Under the pieces are notes generated by a model. The model was not told where the DNA came from, made no database searches, and saw nothing but the letters and a program-made list of their open reading frames with translations. The position numbers and the translations under genes are program-made. DNA of 64,000 nucleotides from Ancistrus triradiatus (lineage: Eukaryota > Chordata > Actinopteri > Siluriformes > Loricariidae): contig JAJAGP010000015.1 of NCBI GenBank assembly GCA_025084515.1, positions 558,001 through 622,000 of the forward strand. Direction: 5' to 3'. Positions 45,913-58,006 of this stretch are shown one piece after another (the first letter of the stretch is position 1; each line of letters begins with the position of its first letter).

Positions 45913-46819
45913 TTGTAACTCTGGGTGCTTCACAGGGTCAAACAAGTGATTAACAGCATTTTCTGCTCAACAGATTTGTTTCTCAAAACCTAATGTTTGT
46001 ATTTTATATATCTGTAGTGCCAGGGCTCCCCTGGCAAAGCCTAGAGTCCTGCTAGATGATTTCTTCCGAAGCAGAAATTAGTTGGAAACTATTGTAGATA
46101 CAGTATACTGAAGTGTGTCTGTCTCTCAAAAAAGATAGGACTTTTGAGTTTGACAGTATCATATTAAAGGTTGGGACAGTAATTTTCAGTCAGATTGGTT
46201 TTTTTTACTGACTTTCTCCTCTCATAGTGGGAGCTGACAATAAAATATATTTTCAGGAAATAAACCAGTTCTCTGTGAATGCCCCCGGCTCTGTAAAAGG
46301 GAAAAAATAAATGGAGGTGATCGTCACTGTTTACAGAACCACACAGCCTCTCCTTCTTCCTTTCCTTATTTCTCTCTACTAGCTGTATTTACTCTTGAAC
46401 CATTTCGGATCCCTGTTTATGTACATTTCGCTCATGGGAGAACTGGGGGGTGAACAGGAAGTTCACCCGCACTGAGATGTGCTATTTGAACTGAGCCTGC
46501 AACACTCTTTACTGTATGCTACCTTTAAATGGAGATGGCATATTTATAACCCATGCCCAGCGGAGAAGCTTACACTCATCGTGGGACAATGTAGACATCG
46601 GGGGCGTTAGCCCGCTCTAACATTAGCTCTGCAGTCTCTCAGAGGTGCATAGACGCACTGCTGATGCCCACCATGGGACTTATTGCATCATTAAAAAAAA
46701 ACCTTTCCCATTTGATATATCATATCATGGCGCTGTGCCAGCATCCTGTGTCACATATACCTCAAAGATTAGACTCACTATATGAGTCACTTTACTGATT
46801 TGCATGTGCAAAATATAAT

Positions 46820-46930
46820 ACAAATAATGACTAGTGAGCCACGGAAAGTGACTGTCAATGTTTAAGGGTCTGGACTTCTCATCAGAGGGTTGTGAGTTCA
46901 GATCCTGATTCCACTGAGTCTCACTCTGGG
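46820..46930 (+). repeat. Possible tRNA-like SINE piece
   Basis: 'gtttaagggtctggacttct' and 'gttgtgagttcagatcctga' resemble A- and B-box regions of a different SINE. It lies close upstream of the mef2b start exon. Confidence 0.35.
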
Positions 46931-47025
46931 TGAAGTCCGTCTGTAAACTAAATGCAAAGAGCACCAACAAATCTGCTTTTACATTTTTACAGGACTGTCT
47001 CTCGAAAAGCTAAAGAGAAGACATC

Positions 47026-50000
47026 ATGGGCAGAAAGAAAATACAGATCTCGCGCATTCTTGACCAAAGAAACCGGCAGGTAAGGTTAATTTTATTTGTT
47101 TAAAAGTATTGTATGAACTTAGAGGAATACTGCATTATTTGTGTGCATGTGTGATAACCATGTACAAAGCAACAGAAGTCTATGGACACTTGCTGAAATA
47201 TGTATCATTATGAATCATTAAATGTTTAAAATGTGACTTTATAATGCAAATTCACAACTCAGTAATTAAACTTTTTAAATAAAAGTCTTTGAATATGGGA
47301 CAAATGGCTAAATGCTTCGCTAAAGCTGTTATATAGGTGTAGAAGTCGAGACTACTTAGACCAGGCAACATTTTCCAATCTTCTGTTGTCCAATTCTGGA
47401 GAACCTGTGCAAACTGTAGTCTCAGTTGCATGTTGTTAGTTGGCAGGAGTGTCACCCGGTGTGGTCTTCTGCTGTTGTAGTTTATCTGCTTCAAGGTTAG
47501 GCATGTTGTTCATTCACAGATGGTTTTCTCCATACACTGGTTGTAATGAATGGTTATTTGGGTTACTCTCGCCCTTCTATCAGCTGAAACCAGTCTGGCC
47601 ATTGTCCTCTGACCTCTGAACGAGTCATTTTCGCTCAGAGAACTGGCACTCAATGGAGATAATCCCAGTAGATCAGCAGAGTTTCAACAACAATGCCACT
47701 TTCAAGGTCGCTTAAATAACTTTTCTTCCGCATTCTGATGCTCGGTTTGAACTTCAGCAGATCGTCTTGACCATTAATCTACATGCCTAAATGTACTGAG
47801 TTGCTGCCATGGGATTTAATGGTTAGATATTTGTGTTTAGAAGCACTTGAACAGGTGTAGTCTTCCAACGCTTTAGCAAAAAATAAAAATTTGGGGTTTG
47901 CGGTATCCAAACACAAACAGATTTACATAAAATTTGGAAAAGCATAAGCAGATTTAAGCTTTATTAACACATTTGATTAAAGAAATTCAATAAACTTTTT
48001 CCACTGTTTAAGTCCAATTGTCCTGGTTAGGGTCACAGGGGTCCCAGCTCCTATCACCAGAGAACACAGGGTGCATCTGGATGGGACCCCAAGCCATCAC
48101 AGAGCTGGGTAGGGGTTGCAGCAATGGGGGGTTGACCTCCCAAACAGTCTTCCGTCCCTCAGGCCCAGCCAATCGCGCCTGCATGTGGCACCTGACCTAG
48201 CCAGAAGGCAATGCCAGGACTTAAACCTGGGTGCTTGTGTTGGTTGGCTAGTGTGTTAGATCACTGCTTCACCCAATCGCAACTGACACATGTACATCTG
48301 AACAAAAGTCTATTTTGATTTTATATCTTTCTTTTTCCTCACTGTCACTTTTTGTTGCATCCTTACTTTATTCTTCCTTGATGTCATTCTTGCTTTGTAT
48401 TTCTTGGTTGCTTTTTCTTAATTCCTTGTTCTCTTTTCTACTTTCTTTCTCTTTGTTCTTTCAAGTTGACTAGGTATTGCTTGCAATCTGACTTTTTTTA
48501 CTTTCTTTTTTGTCTTAATGTTTTCCTTATTGCTGTCTTTATTTCTTTGGTTTTTTTTCTCTGAGTTTATTCATTTCTTCATTTCCTGTTAATTTCCTGT
48601 TCTTCATACCTGTCTAGTTGTTCCTTAAGTTCTTGCTTATTAGTGGGACATCCTTGTTACCTTTTTTTCTTTTAAATTTATTTTTATTTTTATTTATTTC
48701 TTACATGTTGTTCACTCTTGCTGTCTTTCCTGCTCTCATGCTTGTCTTTTTTCATTTTAGTGTGTTTTATTAGTAAAATGATCAGTTTCAGAAACAATAT
48801 TTTTTCATCAGTTGACTGATTACTTGTGATTTGAAGTCAGTCATTCAATGTTGATATGTGTGATTATTAAGTTAACTGGTATTATGGTCACCTTTGTTTT
48901 ATTATGGTCCAGTACTTCTGGGAAAATAATATTCCTAGATTATTTCTTTGCATCTCTGAGAGAAAGGGACCCATTTTTTGGGACCCATTCTTCAGAGCCC
49001 ACCTGATAATATCTTGCTTTTTAGGTGACGTTCACCAAGCGCAAGTTTGGCCTAATGAAGAAAGCTTACGAACTGAGTGTGCTGTGCGACTGCGAGATTG
49101 CTCTGATCATCTTCAACAGCACCAACCGTCTCTTCCAGTACGCCAGCACTGACATGGACAAAGTTCTGCTTAAGTACACTGAGTACAGCGAACCTCATGA
49201 GAGCCGCACCAACACCGACATACTGGAGGTACACACCTAAACACGCTGGATCCACTACACAACTCAGATATACTGGAAGTACACGCATATAAAGCACAAC
49301 TGTTGTGCTATGGATGGAGCACTAGTCCATCGCAGGGTCAGCAGGGGTCCCTATTACATCACCTTTCCTCCCTCAGACATAGCCATTTGTACCTGCCTGT
49401 GATTGCTGACCTGGCTGGAAGGCACCAGCAGATCTCGAATCCGGGTCAGCACAGCATGTCAGACACCTGAGGTCCCAATAATGTGTTATTTAACTGTTGG
49501 GTTATTTAGGTGTTCTTTGTCTTTGCTCTCTCTGTTGAAGACATTACGTAGGAAAGGGGTGGGCTTGGATGGAGCTGAGCTGGAACATGACGATGCCTTG
49601 CAGGCAGGCCAGGAGAAGTATTTGCTGAACGAGGGACCAGACCGCACCATCGCCAGACAACGATACTATGTCAGTATCAGCACAATTTCTCAAATTATGA
49701 ATTGTCCTTTTATACACAGAAATAATAACCTTTAAAGTTGTGAGCACTGCAAAACAATATCAGTTCATCAGGCCAACTGCAGCTATCTGAAATTTACCCT
49801 AAAGGCACAGCAAATTCCTATTTCACTGTAAGCTACTAAGTGAATGGATCAACACAGGAAAATAAGATTTCAAAAACTGTACATCAGAAATACACCATGC
49901 AAAAACCAACAGGTTGTCTCATGGATGTTCTGTGCCCAGATGATGTATTAACAAAACCATTCATGTCTATACAGTAAAATAATTCTACATAGGATCCATT

Positions 50001-53000
50001 CAAATTACATGATTTGTTTTAATTTTATTTAATTGACAAGAAATAATTAAAACCTCTGTACAAGGTTGTTGCTAAGAGGGGCATTGGAGGGCAATAACCT
50101 CTCATCAAGCTGTTGTGCACCTCCACCCCCAGTTTTGAGGGTTTTTTTTTAGCTTAAGTCAAAATGTTGTGTTTGACTTGTTAAGACATAATAAAAAAAC
50201 ACTGTGTGGTCTCAGTGCAGAACGAATAATGCACTATACAAAGTGGTTTTGTAGGCATTCCCTTTCATTATCCTGAAATGCTAATAGCGTTATAAACTTA
50301 ATTGTAAGGCAGCCTAATGGATTTAAGAAAATGAACAGAGGACCATCTTCTATTACTGCCAAAGGGCTTTAAAAGTAAAATGGATGTTCTCAGCAGAGGT
50401 TAGGTGCTCTCCGTGTCCAACTTCTCCCGTGGCTCTCAAACTTTTTCTGCAGTGGCCCCCTTTTTGTATAGAAGTATATTTTCGAACCCCTTCGGCACAT
50501 CTTTTGAGTCCAAACCTCACTGAAATTTATTTTGAACATTGTAATTCATACCAATTACAAAATATCTTAATGAACAAAACAAAATAAAGTGTCAAATCAC
50601 CTTTACAGTGGAATTATTACAAGTGGTGTCCATTTTGTATTTAAAATTTTTACTATATAACAGCATTCATATGCCTTGCTGCATCCCCATGCTATTGGTC
50701 TTGGTCAGAGTCACTAAGGACTGTGGGCTTTGGAGCCCATCTTTGGGATTCACAGGGAGCAGGTTAGCGATGGGAACTCGGGTCACTGTTACACTGGACT
50801 AGCATGTTAGACTGCTGTGAAAACTGAGCGTAGATATAACAGATTTTTGCAACTCTTCCTCCATAGCCTCCCTCTCTCCTGTCCTCTGAGACTCAGATGC
50901 TGATGGGTGTAAACTGTGAGAACGGCTGCCCTTTGAACGCGAGCCTGGCATCAAACCGACCATCTTATAAAACTCTGAGCTCCAGGCCTGGATCTGCTGG
51001 CCTTGTTGGACCCAACACACACAGTACCCTCGTGGGCCCACATGCAGGTATGGAGGGAGCATTTGTACATGTCCTCAGTAAATGGAAACATGGTGAAATG
51101 ATTGTACTTGGTCAAAGTAAGCAGTTCCCCAAATGTCGTAGCTTGGGGTGGGTGGGGAAGATTGTTCACCCTGGAAAATGCCACAGCACTTCTGCTGCCC
51201 ACCCAAGAAAACAGATAAAATATAAGAAATATAATAATCACATCATAATTATACAGTGATGCTTTGTGACAAGTTTGTGAAGTTCTAAAAGTGAAATAAG
51301 AGTCAGACGTGTGCAACCAATGTAATGACAGTCAGGTGTGGCTGGGTGTCTTGATGTATTCAAAGAACATGGACCTAGAAAAGGCTGACCTTCCCAACAT
51401 GTTTTGATGGTGTATCATGACAAGAACAAAAGAGTTTTCTGAGTATTTTTTAATCATCATCAAGCTGGAAAAGGTTACAAAACCCTCTCTAAAGAGTTGC
51501 ACTCCTCTAATCCATGGTCAGACAGATTGTGTACAAATGGAGGAAATCCAAAACCACTGTTACTTGGTTGAACAACAAAAAACACTCCAAGAGCAAGGTG
51601 TGTAATAGTCTCAAAGGCCACAAAGGAACCCAGAGTAACTAAAGACCTCTCTCACATTGGCTAATGTTAATGTTCATGAGTCCAACCTCAGGTAAACACA
51701 GAACAACAATCTTGTGCATGGCATGGTTGAAAACAGAAAGCCAGTGCTCTGTCAAAAGAACATTGCTGCCCATGGCATGGCATGAGGACAATCCAGCAGG
51801 TTAATGGAAAACATTTGTAGTCCAAAATGAAACTATTTTGTTTTAATGAGAAGTGTTATGTCTGGACCAAGAAACACACTACATTTCAGCCTAAGAACCT
51901 TATCCAATCTGTGCTGGTCATAGTGTTATAGTTTGGGCCTGTATTGCTGCATCTGCACCAGGATAACTTGCTATCATTGCTGGAATAATGAATTAGGAAT
52001 TATACCAGCAAATTCTAAAGGAACATACTAGGACATTTGCCCATGAACTGAGTCTCAGGAGAATGTGTCATGCAGCAAGACAACAAGCCTAAGCACACAA
52101 GTCATTCTACCAACAATGGTTAAAGAAGACTAAAGCTGCTGTTTTGGAATGGCCAAGCCAAAATCTTGACCTTAATCCAATAATAATATTGTGGAAGCAG
52201 TCCAAGATCCAAGAGTTAAAGCTGTTCTGAATGTAGGAACAGGCTATCCGCCAATGTGCATGACTGATCAACTGTTTCCAGAAATTATTTAATGCAGTTA
52301 TTGCTGCAATGTGGTCACACCAGATACTAAAAGCAAAGGTTCACATACATTTGCCACACACAGATATGTAATATTGGATCATTTCCGTCAAGAAATAAAT
52401 GACCAAGTGTATTATTTTTGGCTTATTTATTTACTTGGGTTCTCTTTATCTACTTTTACAACTTGTGTGAAAATCGGCTAAAGTTTTCAGGGTTCACAAA
52501 CTTTCAAGCTCTGCCGTATATGCCAATATGATCTTTATGTCTTCTCACATAAGTGGTAGTCTTTGGTTTAGTTTGAAACCTGAGTAGTGTCAACATACAG
52601 TACATTGGTTTCCAAACTACATACATAGTGGCAGTGGCGCATCAGTCGTCAAAATGACTCGCTATCCAAGCCAACATGGATGAAGTTGTTATTCTAGCCA
52701 TTTGACTGTGTGCTCATATAGATTATTTAATTACACATAGCAGCCACAGTACAGTTCATCAAAGCAGTAGCTCCATCAAAGCATCAGCAAATAAAATATC
52801 TGGACCCACCACTGGAGAGATAAGAAGTATTAAGATATATATTCAGTATTTCTCAGATTTGTTACTGTTTGTCTGCAGTGTTGAAAATGTGTTCTGATTT
52901 GTCCTTTGCTGTGATAGTATTGCTGCGATAATGCCCTCTACACACAGACTGACATGTGAAACAATAGAGGTAGAGCTATGGCTTTATGCAGACAATCTGC

Positions 53001-56000
53001 ATTAGCTCGACATCTTGAAACAACCATTACACTGCTGTTAGTAAACATCTACATCAATTCTTCAAATCTGAAAAAAACAACAAAAGTTCAAACTAAAAGT
53101 TCTCAATGGAATGTAGCTATTTCTGACATTAATTTATATCCTAGATGTAACGTGCTAGATGTGAATGATCATAACAAATTAGTGTTATGTAGGGTGAAGT
53201 TGACACTTCTGGTTGGTATCACCACATACGCAGATGTCACACGTTGATACTGAGTGAAAGGTCAAGCTGTAAAGATTACTTCTCCTTTCAGTCAGAGAGT
53301 GTGAGGACTTGAGATGGAGGGCTAACAGGAGTGAAAAAGAAATTCACCCACATCTTGTTTTCACTTCCCATATGTCTGCATGTGCATAAAGGCATCGGCT
53401 ACTCTATGTTTTCCCATGGCAACCTGAGCAGAGCGCTGGATATGAAGACACCCCCTCTGAGCTTTGCTAGCGACGGGCGCCGTCTCGAGGCCCACTCAGG
53501 AGTGGGAGCAACTCGTGAAAATCTGACTAGTGCGGTAAGAGAGTCCGAATTATTAACGCTTAGCAGAAAAAACAACTTCTCCTACTTAGAAAGAGAGAAT
53601 GAGAGAGGTCTGTAATTTTCATCATAGGTACACTTCAACTATGAGAGACAAAATGAGAAAAAAAATCCAGGAAATCACACTGTAGGATTTTTAAAGAATT
53701 TAATTGTAGATCTTTACTTGTATTAATGGCACCTGTTTGACCTCCTTATCTGTATAAAAGACACCTGTCCACAGCCTCAAACAGTCAGACTCCAAACTCA
53801 ACCATGGCCAAGACCAAAGAGCTGTCGAAGGACACCAGGAAGAAACATCTACAACACCATTGATAATCTCCCTCGATTTGGGGCCTCACGCAAGATCTCA
53901 TCCCATGGGGTCAAAATGATCATGAGAACGGTGAGCTAAAATCCCAGAACTACATGGAGGGACCTGATGAATGACCTGCAGAGAGCTCGAACCAAAGTAA
54001 TAAAGGCTACCATCAGTAACACACTACGCCGAGAGACTCAGATCCTGCAGCGCCAGGCGTGTCCCCCTGCTTAAGCCAGTACATGTCCAGGCCCATCTGA
54101 AGTTTGCCAGAGAGCATATGGATGATCCAGAAGAGGATTAGGAGAATATCATGTGGTCAGATGAAACCAAAATAGAACTTTTTGGTAAAAATTCAACTCG
54201 TCGTGTTTGGAGGAAGAAAAATGTTGCATCCCACGAACACCATACCTACTGTGAAGCATGTGGGTGGAAACATCATGCTTTGGGGCTGTTTTTCTGCAAA
54301 GGGGACAGGACGACTGATCCATGTTAAGGGAAGAATGAACGGGGCCATGTATCGTGATATTTTAAGCCAAAACCTCCTTTCATCAGTGAGAGCATTGAAT
54401 ATGGAGCGTGGCTGGGGCTTCCAGCATGACAATGATCCCAAACACACCGCTCAGGCAACAAAGCAGTGGCTCCAGAAAAAGCATTTCAAGGTCCTGGAGT
54501 GGCCTAGCCAGTCTCCAGACCTCAACCCCATAGAAAATTTGTGGAGGGAGTTGAAAGTCCGCATTTCCCAGCGACAGCCCCAAAACATCACTGCTCTAGT
54601 GGAGATCTGCATGGAGGAATGGGCCAAAATACCAGCTACAGTGTGTGCCAACCTGGTGAAGACTTACAGGAAACGTTTGACCTCTGTCATTGCCAACAAA
54701 GCTTATATCACAAAGTATTGACTTGAAATTTTGTTATTGACCAAATACTTATTTTCCACCATAATTTACAATTAAATTCTTTAAAAATCCTACAATGTGA
54801 TTTCCTGGATTTATTTTTCGTTTTTATAGTTGAAGTGTACCTATGATGAAAATTACAGACCTCTCTCATCTTTCTAAGTAGGAGAAGTTGCACACTAAAG
54901 TGGCTGACTAAATACTTTTTTACCCACTGCATATATGTAAATCACATGACAGCAACTGAATGCATTTAGAGTATTGAGATTTTCACACACAGTTATGGGG
55001 TTTACAGAGAATGGTCTGAAAAAGAGAACATATCCAGTGTGTGCCAGTTCTCTGGGCAAAAATGCCTTGTTGATGCCAGAGGTCAGAGCAGAATGACTAG
55101 ACTGGTTCGAGCTGATAGAAAGGCAACAGTAACTCAAATATCCACTTGTTACAACTGAGCTATGCAGGATCAGCAGCATCTCTGAATGCTCAATATGTCG
55201 AACTTTGATGGGTTACAACAGAAGACCACAACACCAGCTGCCAGCTAAAAACAGGCAACTTGCATGGACTTACCAACAGTGGACAATAGAAGATACTGAT
55301 AGAAAAGATAGAAATACACTGCTTGTCTGATAAGTCTGAATTCTTCTTCGTCTTCATTTGCATGGTAGGGTCTAAACAACATGAAAACAAGGACCCATCC
55401 TGCCTTGAATCAACGGTTCATGCTGCTGGTGTAATGGTGTAGGGGGATATTTTCTTGGCACACTTTGGGGCCATTAATACCAACTGAACATTGTTTAAAC
55501 GCCACAGCCTACCTGAGTAGTGTTGCTGACCATGTCCATCCTTTTGTAACCACAGTGTGGAGCAGCCTGGGTCCTCCCCGTGTCTGCGTGGGTTTACGCC
55601 GGGTGCTCCGGTTTCCTCCCACAGTCCAAAGACATGCAGGTTAGGTTGATTGGTTGCGCTAAATTGGCCTGGTTAGTGTGATCTCTTGCGACAGACGGAG
55701 CGACGTGTCGGCTGGAGTATTCTCAGTCGCATCGAGTGGTAGTGGGCGGACCCCGCATTCGGCGGGACAGGCGCCAGGAAAAAAGAAGAGTGTATCCTTG
55801 TTCAATGGCTACTTCCAGCAGGATACTGTGCCATGTCACAAAGCTCAGATAATCTCAGACTGTTTTCTTAAACATGACAGTGAGCTCACTGTACTCAGAT
55901 AGCCTTCACTGTCACCAGATCTCAATCCAATAGAGCACCTTTGGGATGTCCCAGGAAAAAAAATGTACTGTGAAATTTCATAGTAAAACTGTGAATTGCT

Positions 56001-58006
56001 TGACCGTTTTAATGTGAACTTTCACAGTTTGACCATGAAGTTCACAGTTCTACTATGAATTTTTAATGGTATTTTGTCCACATCATGGTTCTGCTGTGAA
56101 ACGTCATAGTACAACTGTAAACTTGGTTGACTATGAACAGATCAATTATTTCACAGTTGTACTATGAATTTTGGTGGCAATTTGGCCACTTCATGGTTCT
56201 ACTGTCAAATTTCACAGTACATTTTTTCCTGGGGTGCTGGACCAGGAGATTCGCATGATGGATGTGCAGCAACTACATGAAGCTATCATGTCAGTATGTC
56301 TATAAGTATAGGAATGTCTCCAGCACCTTGTTGAATCTATGCCACGAAGAATTAAGATAGTTCTGAAGGCAATACACTTTCATCAATACTCTTGCTACTC
56401 GAAAATAAAGCAAGGTGTAGAGTGTATCCCCTTGCTTCTCGAAAATTTAGCAATTCAAAAACAAGTTAGATTTCTTGCTATTTGAAACTATACTAACAGT
56501 ACTACCTTGCTAAAGGGAATACAGCAACACTAACCCCTTGATACTTAATATATAGCAATATTACCCCCTTGGTAGTGGAAAATAGAGCAAAACTCAATAA
56601 ATGCTATCGGAAAATATATCAACACTGCCCCCTTGCTAGTGGAAAATATATCAGTTGCTAACTCGAAAATAAAGCAACGCTACCCCCTTTCTACTCGAAA
56701 ATAAACCAACAGTACAACCTCGCTAATAGAAAATATACCATCAATAAACTCTTGCTAATAAAAATATACCAATACTAGCCCCTGGTAGTGGAAAACAGAG
56801 CAACACTAATTACTTGGTAGTAGAAAAATATAGCAACACTATCCTATTGCTACCAGGAAACACAATACATATGTCCATAATACAAAACTTAAGAATCTCA
56901 TAGATCTCACTGTTATTAATCATTAAAGTTTTGAAGTTTGATTTTAAGTCATAGCTCTTCACTCACGTCTGACATACATTTCTCATTTTGTGTACAAAAG
57001 AAAGCACTATATCAGAGCATGCACACTGGAGGTCACATGGTGGCCATGGGGAAAGCGTGGAATTATGGCACTTCAGGTAAACAAACAATCCATTTCTTAT
57101 ATGTATTTCTGAATTGAGAAGATCTTGATGGTAACGGTCTGTTGGCTTTCTCTTCAGAGTTCAGCCACCCGGGATACACAGTGGGCTTTCAGCGCAGCTC
57201 AGCAAACACCTGGCAACCTCTCACACATCAAGAGTCGCAGCCATCGGCGGTCCATGCAGGGTGTGAAAACATTTTGTTAAGCGTTTTTTTTATAGCAGTA
57301 TGTTACAGTATAATGACGAGACCTTCTGAGAAACTGAAACAGACAAATCAATTACAATATAAAAAAAAGGTGACTAATGTGGAGGCAGCCCTGGTCTGCT
57401 CCGGATGTGACAGACACCTAAGGAATGCTGAATCTTAGCACAACATAGACAAATAATGTACAGTCACTCCCAACATAGTGTTACTTCCCAGTCTAAGGTT
57501 GGAACACCTGACTGAGAAAAGGGTAAATGGATGGAGAGAACATCACCAACAATGCAGTCACAACACACAACCCTGAAGAACATGAAGTTGTACAACCAGC
57601 ATCATACCCAGTTCTTCTTTAGCTTTAGGCTGTCTTTTATTTCTTTCTCTGTCAGGAGATCCCATACTGCCTCTAAAATAGTCAGTATTTTTGTTCTTTC
57701 ATTTACAGGATGTCTACAGGTGAAGTCTGTTCTTACTCTTCACAAGGCTCCTCCCCCTCATCCCCATCTCAGTCCTGCCTCAACGTAACCATCAAATCAG
57801 AGCGCGTCTCACCTGAACACACAATCTCCCCTGCCACACCTCCTCCCCATCGTTCACCGAGAGGTGGACCTCACATGATGAGATGGCCTCAACCAGAGCC
57901 GTACAGGGCCATGGACAGGCAGGAGTTTCGAAAATCCGGCTACGTGGAGGAGAAGAGCGAGATGCCTACAAAGCTCCCGGAGATTGGCGATGGGTGGCAG
58001 AGATAA
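47026..58006 (+). CDS. mef2b: Myocyte enhancer factor 2B, MADS-box transcription factor, 8 coding exons, 395 aa
   Basis: Coding exons are 47026-47079, 49025-49228, 49541-49669, 50867-51047, 53392-53534, 57001-57076, 57158-57260 and 57709-58006. Every phase joins (1188 nt including stop). MEF2 proteins are nuclear and bind YTAWWWWTAR sites as dimers. The MADS box is residues 1-57 (MGRKKIQISRILDQRNRQ, then the TKRKFGLMKKAYELSVLCD stretch), followed by the MEF2 domain to about residue 91 (DKVLLKYTEYSEPHESRTN). ILDQRNRQ, the NTDILE end and GVGLDGAELE point to MEF2B rather than 2A/C/D. The rest is a Ser/Pro-rich transactivation region; near the C-terminus is VTIKSERVSPE, resembling the IKSEPVSP sumoylation/phosphorylation motif of MEF2s. 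The exon 2 5' UTR begins at 46993. Exon 1-4 boundaries are strong; the last four exons are less conserved but phase-consistent. Introns are packed with DNA-transposon relics. Confidence 0.93.
47330..47860 (-). mobile_element. Tc1/mariner-like family C fragment, minus
   Basis: 'gttagttggcaggagtgtca', 'gacctctgaacgagtcattt' and 'tgggatttaatggttagata' are the complement of the family C left half. In mef2b intron 2. Confidence 0.6.
48010..48280 (+). repeat. SINE-like repeat (family P)
   Basis: 'ggttagggtcacaggggtcc', 'aagccatcacagagctgggt' and 'gtgttggttggctagtgtgt'. Related sequence is at 14090-14330, 49300-49490, 59780-59990 and 62370-62540. Confidence 0.5.
48295..48780 (+). repeat. T-rich low-complexity tract in mef2b intron 2
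   Basis: Dominated by 'tttctt', 'cttgtt' and 'ttttta' words for nearly 500 bp, with strong purine/pyrimidine strand asymmetry. It ends about 250 bp before the exon 3 acceptor. Confidence 0.7.
49300..49490 (+). repeat. SINE-like repeat (family P), partial
   Basis: 'actagtccatcgcagggtca' and 'cctggctggaaggcaccagc'. It fills most of the 312-bp intron between mef2b exons 3 and 4. Confidence 0.5.
51253..52517 (+). mobile_element. Old Tc1-like family B relic
   Basis: Opens CAGTGATGCTTTGTGACAAG and closes 'cacaaactttcaagctctg'. The plus strand still shows MTRTKEFSE, then many frameshifts; the SPDLNP-equivalent is degraded. It is the most diverged family B copy in the window. In mef2b intron 5. Confidence 0.8.
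53573..54929 (+). mobile_element. Tc1-like family A relic, left-truncated, good C-terminal half
   Basis: Starts at 'acttctcctacttagaaaga', missing the first 40 or so bases of the TIR seen at 14351; ends TTTTTTACCCACTG at 54929. N-terminal coding (from 53804) is deleted and frameshifted. The 54182-54721 ORF keeps VRALNMERGWGFQHDNDPKH, EWPSQSPDLNPIENLWRELK and a natural stop, i.e. the second and third catalytic residues. It begins 39 bp after a mef2b donor site. Confidence 0.9.
55556..55790 (+). repeat. SINE-like insertion in the family C relic
   Basis: 'gtgtctgcgtgggtttacgc', 'cggtttcctcccacagtcca' and 'gacatgcaggttaggttgat' are standard words of a fish repeat. Relatively CpG-rich, suggesting a younger insertion. 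Confidence 0.6.
55950..56234. mobile_element. MITE with CCCAGGAAAAAA ends
   Basis: CCCAGGAAAAAAAATGTACT at the left; TACATTTTTTCCTGGG at the right. Arms continue as alternating 'cacagttctactatgaa' and 'catggttctactgt' words, so the whole 285-bp unit is internally repetitive. Splits the transposase motif of the family C relic. Confidence 0.8.
56385..56870 (+). repeat. Decayed minisatellite, period roughly 40-50 bp
   Basis: About ten imperfect units with the pattern 'cccttgctagtggaaaatat' then 'agcaacact'. Variants include 'ccttgcttctcgaaaattta' and 'cctggtagtggaaaacagag'. It ends 130 bp before mef2b coding exon 6 (57001). Confidence 0.7.

Larger units (their letters stand above)
54935..56360 (+). 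mobile_element. Tc1/mariner-like family C relic with two nested insertions
   Basis: 'aatcacatgacagcaactga' to 'gaagaattaagatagttctg' matches the family C order. It is interrupted by a SINE-like piece at about 55556-55790 and a MITE at 55950-56234. Encodes DLNPIEHLWDV just before the MITE. Confidence 0.75.

Noticed and set aside
46540..46549. MEF2 binding site upstream of the mef2b start exon (autoregulation)
   Set aside because: ATATTTATAA deviates from YTAWWWWTAR at the first base and lies in an AT-rich region where such matches are expected by chance.
54182..54721. 179-aa ORF with a clean stop
   Set aside because: C-terminal half of a Tc1 transposase without its N-terminal DNA-binding part; not a host gene.
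57710..58006. Separate 98-aa gene starting at the ATG at 57710
   Set aside because: It is the last exon of mef2b; the acceptor at 57707-57708 and the phase fit the preceding exon.
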